A DNA stretch of 64,000 bases from NCBI RefSeq assembly GCF_030269925.1, contig NC_085126.1:5210501-5274500 (forward strand). Direction: 5' to 3'. Of this stretch, positions 58,242-64,000 are shown piece by piece. Numbering within the stretch: the stretch's first letter is position 1; each line of letters starts with the position of its first letter. The notes beneath the pieces were generated by a model that ran no database searches, was not told the origin of the DNA, and worked only from the letters and a program-made list of their open reading frames with translations. The DNA comes from Bombyx mori (lineage: Eukaryota > Arthropoda > Insecta > Lepidoptera > Bombycidae). A program made the position numbers and the translations under genes.

Positions 58242-58922
58242 TCCATAATATTTCTATTCGACTCTCTGATTATCAAAAAACTATACAAGGGCCGATATAC
58301 GCAAAATAAAAGTGAAACACGCAATTACGAGTACACTGTGTATTAATTGTTTAAAACACGACCACTCTTTTTTTGTTTTTAACAAACATCCAACGTTTTA
58401 TATTCGTAGTCGATCATTTAAAATCACCGATGATTATTTCAAAGATCTCGAAATGAAGCTGCGGTCGTACGACGAAAATTTACAAAAAAAAAAATCGAAT
58501 TTCAAATACAATATGTTTTATTTTACCGAGCGGCAAATAAACGAAAGAAGAAAACGAAAAATCCTAAAAAAAAAACCAAACATTTTTAAAACACAATCGG
58601 ATGAAGAAAATACGTGATCGCGAAAAGGTCAAACTCAGAAAGCGGTATCATAACATCTTGCATACATGATCGATGCTTATCGATCGTTATCGTTTATCGA
58701 TATCGTGTAATCGCTTACGAAACGATACGAATAAAAGATAACACATTCGATGATGATTCATAAACTTTTACATATTGTCTCATTTTGTATTGAGAATCAA
58801 ACGAAACAAGAATACAAATTCGAGAACTTAGAATCGTACCATTGGTTCACGAATTGTTTTTTAATGCGAGACGCCTTTATGTGCCTACCCACACAAATAT
58901 GCGAAAACAAATATATTCAAAA
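58242..58922. other. Unassigned sequence with a lysine-rich orphan frame
   Basis: From the end of the Helitron to 58922. A frame ends at 58617; its first ATG, at 58453, gives 54 residues, beginning MKLRSYDENLQKKKSNFKYN and ending with acidic QSDEENT. Four A-runs make up much of it. The longer frame upstream of the ATG starts with GTG. Confidence 0.3.
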
Positions 58923-59216
58923 CTAGCTGACCCGGCAGGCTTCGTAGTGCCTCAATCGATAAATAAAAGACCTAAACTTTTGTATAAACATAAACTTAAA
59001 ACAAACAAAAGGAATCCGTCCGACGGGGGACACATCAAAGGGAAAACAAAATTCTTATTTTTATTCAATTCCGAGCATTTTATATTTATCTACCTTTTAA
59101 ACCTTCTCTGGACTTCTATAAATAATTCAAGACCAAAATCAGCTAAATCGGTTCAGCCGTTCTCGAGTTTTAGCGAGACTAACGAACAGCAGTTAATTTT
59201 TATATATAGAGAAGAT
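58923..59216 (-). mobile_element. Helitron family 1 copy, reverse
   Basis: CTAGCTGACCCGGCAGGCTT at the left; the right end is TTTTTATATATAGAGAAGA|T. Retains the GTCCGACGGGGGACACATCA segment. Confidence 0.8.
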
Positions 59217-59440
59217 ACTTTTTGAACGAGAGTGGACTTGTGTGAACCGATGTTTGTAGTAACCAGTAACAATAGTAGGGTAACCTAAAGTTGGTAACAC
59301 CGGAATCACGTCTTAAGTGCTAACCATCCGGTTATGGTTGTGGCTATGACTTTGGGAACGATCGCCATCTACAAAAAACTACAATTATGTTTTATAATAA
59401 ATAAAAAATCTTTGTCGCCTTCCTAATGTATACTTTATTT

Positions 59441-59612
59441 TAGGAAGGAAGGATTACTGGTGGCCCAAAAGCCTTTAAAGTTTCACCATCACAGGCGAGC
59501 ACGGACTCAGCCAGGAGAGGTGAGATTTGCTAACAACTACCCGAGCGCCTCCAAAGAAGACCTAACAACTCAAGAGCAGCTATCTCCTAATGTGTATTCG
59601 CGAAGCAATTTA
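59441..59612 (-). mobile_element. BMC1 3' tail, reverse
   Basis: TTACTGGTGGCCCAAAAGCC, GTTTCACCATCACAGGCGAG and CAAAGAAGACCTAACAACTC correspond to the end of the intact LINE in reverse; moderately diverged. Confidence 0.72.
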
Positions 59613-59840
59613 ATTAACCAAAAAAAATAAACAATAGTACATATAATACCTACATATATTCGTCGTTTTGCAAACATCTGAGAACTGACAATAAAAACAA
59701 CGAATCAAGGAGAAAGTAATGCGGTAACCGACTTCATTACATATGTTACGATACATTGTTTAACGAATACATCCAAGTAGTATTCAAGCAAGATAATGAC
59801 TGGGAACAAATCACGCACGGTCATCCAACACTAAATGAGG

Positions 59841-60028
59841 ATTCTGTGTTATGGATACCAGATACTGACTAATACCAGATACGTATACACGTATAGATAA
59901 TAAACACCCAGACAAACAGAAAACAAAAGTGTTCATCACACGGATGTTTGCCCGACGTGGGAATCGAACCTACGACCGTCAGCCAACCAACAGTCAGATG
60001 CGCTAACTATTGCGCCGCCTAGTTAGTC
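59841..60028 (-). mobile_element. tRNA-derived SINE, reverse
   Basis: On the minus strand GGCGGCGCAATAGTTAGCGC (box A) and GTCGTAGGTTCGATTCCCAC (box B) form a tRNA-like head. It is followed by AACATCCGTGTGATGAACAC, typical of lepidopteran tRNA-derived SINEs. The head does not fold into a complete tRNA. Confidence 0.68.
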
Positions 60029-60125
60029 TAATAATAAGACTATTGCTCTCAAAAATGACGAAATGTTGACTTACGTTCGATCCTACCTACCGTCCTTCGC
60101 AAGAGAAGAGTGAGACATTAGAACT

Positions 60126-60269
60126 GAGACCTTAGAACTTACTGAGACTTTAGAATTCATATTTCAAGGTAGGTGGTGGCATTTACGTTGTAGATATCCG
60201 TGGGCTCCAGTAACCACTCAACACCAGGTGGGCTGTGAACTCGCCCACCCATCTAAGCAATAAAAAAAA
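60126..60269 (+). mobile_element. Bm1-type SINE, 3' half with an internal duplication
   Basis: The block CTGAGACCTTAGAACTTA is repeated as CTGAGACTTTAGAATTCA (60125-60165), after which the 3' half runs normally to AAGCAATAAAAAAAAG. Confidence 0.78.
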
Positions 60270-60341
60270 GAGAAGAGACGCAGATAAAACACGGGCAAGA
60301 TTAAACTTGGGTAAAATGTTCTTAAACATATACCTATATAT

Positions 60342-60452
60342 CTTTTAATTGCCATTATAGGCAAAGGGGTATGTGACTACCTAACCTTAAACGGTCATCG
60401 TCACTCATAGCTGTCAACAATTCCAGGAGCATAGCTAAGCCAATACCTGATG
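60342..60452 (-). mobile_element. LINE 3' tail, decayed, reverse
   Basis: TTTTAATTGCCATTATAGGC and CAATTCCAGGAGCATAGCTA follow the order of the 'GGCAATAAA' tail with many changes. Confidence 0.55.
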
Positions 60453-61390
60453 CAAATTATTCCACTAAATCACACTACAATATTAACAGACCATTTTATA
60501 TTCTGATTATCTGACAACGTAATTTCCAGGATTTTTTCATTATTAACTCAAAAAAAGAACATAAACATAATATTTTAAAGTTAAATTCTAACCATGGCGG
60601 TATTCAAATGACAGCTGTCATTTTTCTTCCTTTTTTTTTTCTTTCTGTTTAATTTACATATGGTTTATGATTCATAATGAATCGTGCGTAAAACAAAACC
60701 GACAGAATCACAAGACCAGTCTGGCGGAAGGCAATCAATAAAATGTTTAATTACATATAAAATATACTCAACAGGTGTTCGCTGAAATGGATATTTTATT
60801 ACAAGAAAACATCGGTATAAATTAATTAGGACGTCGGTAAGTTGCCATTACAACTTGGGTTTTTTTTTTAAATTAGTACGTAAAGAAATACTGGCACGCT
60901 CATTATTATTATAAGTTTAGTTTTGTGACGTGATTAATTCGTGTAAACCTCACGCTATCTATTGCTAAGAAAATAACATAAATGCAATAAAAATAGAAAC
61001 TACCTCTTACCTTCTACATCAGATAATTCATTTTTAATTGACCTAATTTCAACTTCGAATTATACCTATTGTTTAAATGATGCAATAAACAAAACAGTCT
61101 CATTAAAATGTACGTTCAGATATTACTATACATATCATTACGTCATAATTTGATCATATTGATTAATCATTACCATAAATAATGATGATTTTGATTAATT
61201 GCAAATAGTGGAAAACGTGCAAGAACTTATATGTGAAATGAATATATTTAGTTATATTGCGAGTTGGTACCAGTTGATGCCAGGTTATTACTACAACGAA
61301 GCAGTAATGCTCTCCGGTTTTAAGTGTAAAACATTATAAAGTACCATTTTAAGCCGTTATTAAGTACCATTGATATTTAGACACTGATTC
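60453..61390. other. Unassigned intron sequence
   Basis: No element or coding frame was recognised. Confidence 0.4.
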
Positions 61391-61632
61391 TACTGGTGGT
61401 AGGACCTCTTGTGAGTTCGCGCGGGTAGGTACCACCGCCCTACCTATTTCTGCCGTGAAGCAGTAATGCGTTTCGGCTTGAAGGGCGGGGCAGCCGTTGT
61501 AACTATACTGAGACCTTAGAACTTAATCTCAAGGTGGGTAGCGCATTTACGCTGTGGATGTCTATGGGCTCCAGTAACCACTTAACACCAGGTGGGCTGT
61601 GAGATCGTCCACCCACGTAAGCTATAAAAAAA
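61391..61632 (+). mobile_element. Bm1-type SINE
   Basis: Complete short form, close to the common sequence, from ACTGGTGGTAGGACCTCTTG to AAGCTATAAAAAAAA. It lies about 250 bases from the splice donor of coding exon 1. Confidence 0.88.
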
Positions 61633-61877
61633 AGCATTATATATTGTTACATTATCTTAATACTATGTTATACATACACACTAGTAGTATCAATCATCTC
61701 CTTTTATCCGAACGAAAAAGATCTTAAGCCTCTGTTCTAACTTTTAGTAAAATATTGTTAATAATTTATATTAAAAGATCATAACCGCCCTACAAGTATT
61801 CTTGGAGTCAAAAAATTTGAAAATACGGGCTATTTTCGTTTACCTAATCATTACATATGTACAGGAGGATGGCTTAC

Positions 61878-61968
61878 CTTGTTGTTGAGCGATTGTGTCG
61901 TGATGAATGAGCAGAGTATCACGAACGCAGAGAGCCAGTGCGTCGCCACGGAAGACTCCATGATTGTC
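61878..61968 (-). CDS. First coding exon of ADAMTS-like gene (signal peptide)
   Basis: The ATG is at 61961-61959 and opens 28 codons, starting MESSVATHWLSAFVILCSFI and ending in LNNK. The hydrophobic stretch from about residue 9 to 22, followed by small polar residues, is a typical secretory signal peptide, so the product should enter the ER. The exon ends in AAG followed by GTAAGC (donor GT at 61877-61876), a consensus 5' splice site in phase 0. Seven bases upstream of the ATG the minus strand reads TTTATTTCTAG, a good 3' splice acceptor (AG at 61970-61969), which implies a non-coding exon further upstream. The partner exon at 3476-4015 also starts in phase 0 on the same strand. That the two belong to one gene is inference from phase, strand and the fit of a signal peptide to a propeptide; no other coding exon is visible between them. 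Confidence 0.68.
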
Positions 61969-62091
61969 CTAGAAATAAAGTAAAATAAAACTTATTAAAA
62001 GACGCTTTTTTATTACTTTGTTGTGTATAAGACTTTATTTCCAATTTTTTTTTGATTTTATGACGTTTTTTTTTTATTAATTATTTTAGTT

Positions 62092-62213
62092 GTTAAGTAC
62101 CTACGAATTTCATTAGAAAAATTGGTACTTGCTAGCAGGATTCGAACACCGGTGTATCGCTAGATACGAATGCATCGGACGTCTTATCCTTTAGGTCACG
62201 ACGACTTCAAGAC
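62092..62213 (-). mobile_element. Bm1-type SINE head only
   Basis: On the minus strand GTCGTCGTGACCTAAAGGAT (box-A region) and GGTGTTCGAATCCTGC (box-B region) are followed by GTACCAATTTTTCTAATG and the start of the body, then break off. The conserved Pol III boxes lie about 120 bases upstream of the exon at 61878-61968 in the same orientation as the gene. Confidence 0.72.
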
Positions 62214-63207
62214 CAAGACGTCCGATTAACATGACTAATCAAGGACCAAGGAGGATGCAATAATCTCGTAACTTCACTTAAAAAGTTTAATCCTTATTTG
62301 AATTTACTTTTTTTTTATTAAACTGCTTTCATTTTTAGAATTAAAAATGGAGTTTCGAACAACTTCAACCAGAGCGAGAAACTCAACTAGCTGTTATCAA
62401 AACTGGTTTTACGAATAAACGTGAATACTTCCAAACTTCAGAAACAATATAATGACAATAAAAAACGCGCGAAAGCGTAAATGTACTTTTAATTTTTTTT
62501 ACGAGTATTGCGTTGTTTGACCTGGATATTTAAAACAATTCAAAATAGGTTTTATTTATAAGCTGAACAAATCCCTCGGAACACTTACAGTATGTATTTG
62601 CGAACCAGATATTGCGAACATAATCTTAAGGGGACGCTACGATTATAAAAACCTCTTAAAATATATTTAAAAATAAAACGAGATTATTTAGCAGTATCAC
62701 ATCACGCTACATGACCGCTAATCGACTAATTAACGAAACATTAAATAACCACTACCGATGCTACTCGATCGAATGTACAACTCGATTGAGTTCCGTGAAA
62801 TCGAGATAAGTTTATTACAATGCCACGTCGAGGCAGTATGCTATCAAACGATCTACGCTTCCGAGGTCCAATTCGACTTAATAAAAAAATGCTCATGAAT
62901 GCGAATGTTATCGTAATTGGACGAACTAAACACGTCTATATTATCCTTGTAGCAATCATAAGAATATTTAACTTCAATAATGTTACAATAGATTTCCCAC
63001 CGCTTTTTAAACTGTAAAGGTAGCCCAATAAACCCTCACAGACTATGATGCTATGAACCTTTGAACTAACTTCAAAGCACAAATGAGGGGACCATTCTAA
63101 ACTTCTAGTATAATTTATTATAAAACTAAATGAACATAGTCATCTTCAGATTTCCATAGATAAATACGTTTTTATTACATTAATGAGATAGATATAGTCG
63201 ACTTGTC
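62214..63207. other. Upstream part of the ADAMTS-like gene, nothing recognised
   Basis: This region should hold a non-coding first exon or intron of the host gene if the acceptor before the ATG is used. I see no convincing promoter or exon. Confidence 0.35.
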
Positions 63208-63345
63208 TAGTATATAGTGGCTACCGGAGCCCATGGTTATCACAACGTCATGCCGCCAACTTGAGACATGAGGTTGAATTTTCGGTCGTTTTAATGGCTG
63301 TACGCTGTTCAAAGGGGAACGCAAGACGGCCTGGCGGCAAAAATA
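63208..63345 (-). mobile_element. Bm1-type SINE remnant, reverse
   Basis: GGCTACCGGAGCCCATGG, CCGCCAACTTGAGACATGAG and GGCCTGGCGGCAAAAATAAG occur in reverse-copy order; diverged. Confidence 0.55.
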
Positions 63346-63454
63346 AGTCACGTGATAATTTTTGTAGCATTGTTAATCTGTATGAAAAAAAAAAATTGTT
63401 AGCTTAATTTTATTTGTCTATGTTCACGGCTGTGTAAACACTTTTATTCTTCTA

Positions 63455-63673
63455 CTAGCGACCCGCCCTCGCTTCGCTTCCGAAACTGTAATTTATTATT
63501 GATTTCTCCACTATTTAATGGATGTTATTATACATATAAACCTTCCTCTTTAATCACTCTATCTATTAAAAATCGTATCAAAATCCGTTGCGTAGTTTTA
63601 AAGATTTAAGCATACATAGGGACAGACAGACATAGGGACAGAGAAAGCGACTTTGTTTTATACTATGTAGTGA
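63455..63673 (-). mobile_element. Non-autonomous Helitron
   Basis: The plus strand starts CTAGCGACCCGCCCTCGCTT and ends TTTTATACTATGTAGTGA|T. On the minus strand it therefore opens TCACTACATAGTATAAAACA. It contains a short internal repeat, CATAGGGACAGACAGACATAGGGACAGA in part. Confidence 0.72.
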
Positions 63674-64000
63674 TTACTAGATTTAATTATTTTGACTTAT
63701 AAATATTATAGTCTCATGCATACTAGCAATCGGATTTCAGTGTTCGATAAAATCAATTAATTATGTTATTTTACATAAAAACGTTATGTTATTTCTTTTT
63801 AATAAAAAGTCATTAAAATACTTCTTATGGTATAAACAAGAACAGAAAGTGAAAACAAAACTATTTCTAACTAGAATCGAATTATAAGCCTGTGGTATCG
63901 ATATCGATGGCTGTAATACCATGTAGGTAAAGCCGTATATAATACCTACATGCTCAGCGAAATCGGCATGCAGCCTGAATGCACGCAGCTTCAATCGGAA

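Larger units (their letters stand above)
4016..61877 (-). other. Giant intron (about 57.9 kb) of the ADAMTS-like gene
   Basis: This interval runs from the donor after exon 1 (GTAAGC at 61877) to the acceptor before exon 2 (TTTTCAG ending at 4016). It contains no further host exon that I can recognise. It is filled with SINEs, Helitrons, LINE fragments and one intact LINE, all listed separately. The intron call follows from matching phase and strand of the flanking exons and has not been tested against transcripts. Confidence 0.55.

Noticed and set aside
59955..60028. Possible second tRNA gene
   Set aside because: The acceptor and anticodon stems are incomplete, and the sequence continues into a typical tRNA-derived SINE body.
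1..64000. CRISPR arrays, operons, phage or viral genes
   Set aside because: No regularly spaced repeats, no dense gene arrangement and no viral proteins; the repeats are eukaryotic transposons.

Overview
The window is nuclear DNA of a lepidopteran, almost certainly a silkworm (Bombyx mori or its wild relative). The evidence is an AT-rich intron-type sequence, about two dozen copies of the silkworm Bm1-type SINE on both strands, an intact Jockey-clade LINE that I read as BMC1, and several lepidopteran Helitron, RTE, CR1-like and R2/R4-like families. There is no bacterial or viral gene organisation.

Only one host gene is supported. It lies on the minus strand. A first coding exon at 61878-61968 encodes a signal peptide. 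A second coding exon at 3476-4015 encodes 180 residues resembling the propeptide of ADAMTS/ADAM metalloproteases. Both exons have consensus splice sites and join in phase 0, so the intron between them (4016-61877) is about 57.9 kb and fills most of the window. The catalytic domain and the rest of the gene would lie beyond position 1.

From left to right: 1-4 kb holds a Helitron end, two SINEs, a perfect 23-bp hairpin, an R2/R4-like LINE fragment beside TAA repeats, and exon 2. At 4-12 kb there is AT-rich intron with a 60-bp tandem duplication, SINEs, Helitrons and an RTE tail. At 12-23 kb there are a LINE ORF fragment, SINEs, Helitrons of two families, a 200-bp direct repeat flanking a Helitron, and a foldback MITE. 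At 23-38 kb there is mostly unassigned sequence with scattered SINEs and short LINE tails, two of them with perfect target-site duplications. At 38.6-43.8 kb lies the full-length LINE: 5' UTR with tandem repeats, ORF1 (gag-like), ORF2 (endonuclease + reverse transcriptase), a 44-A tail and a matching duplication on both sides. At 44-64 kb there are more nested Helitrons, a 0.9-kb CR1-like LINE fragment, tRNA-derived SINEs, exon 1 and a SINE tRNA-like head close upstream of it.

The only working parts I can defend are the two host exons and the intact LINE, whose two ORFs would together carry out its own target-primed retrotransposition. Everything else is non-autonomous, truncated or decayed. 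I found no previously undescribed cellular system. The most informative observations are the giant transposon-filled intron, the apparently young intact LINE lying antisense in it, nested Helitrons, a MITE with a paralogous empty site, and several short LINE tails with clear duplications.
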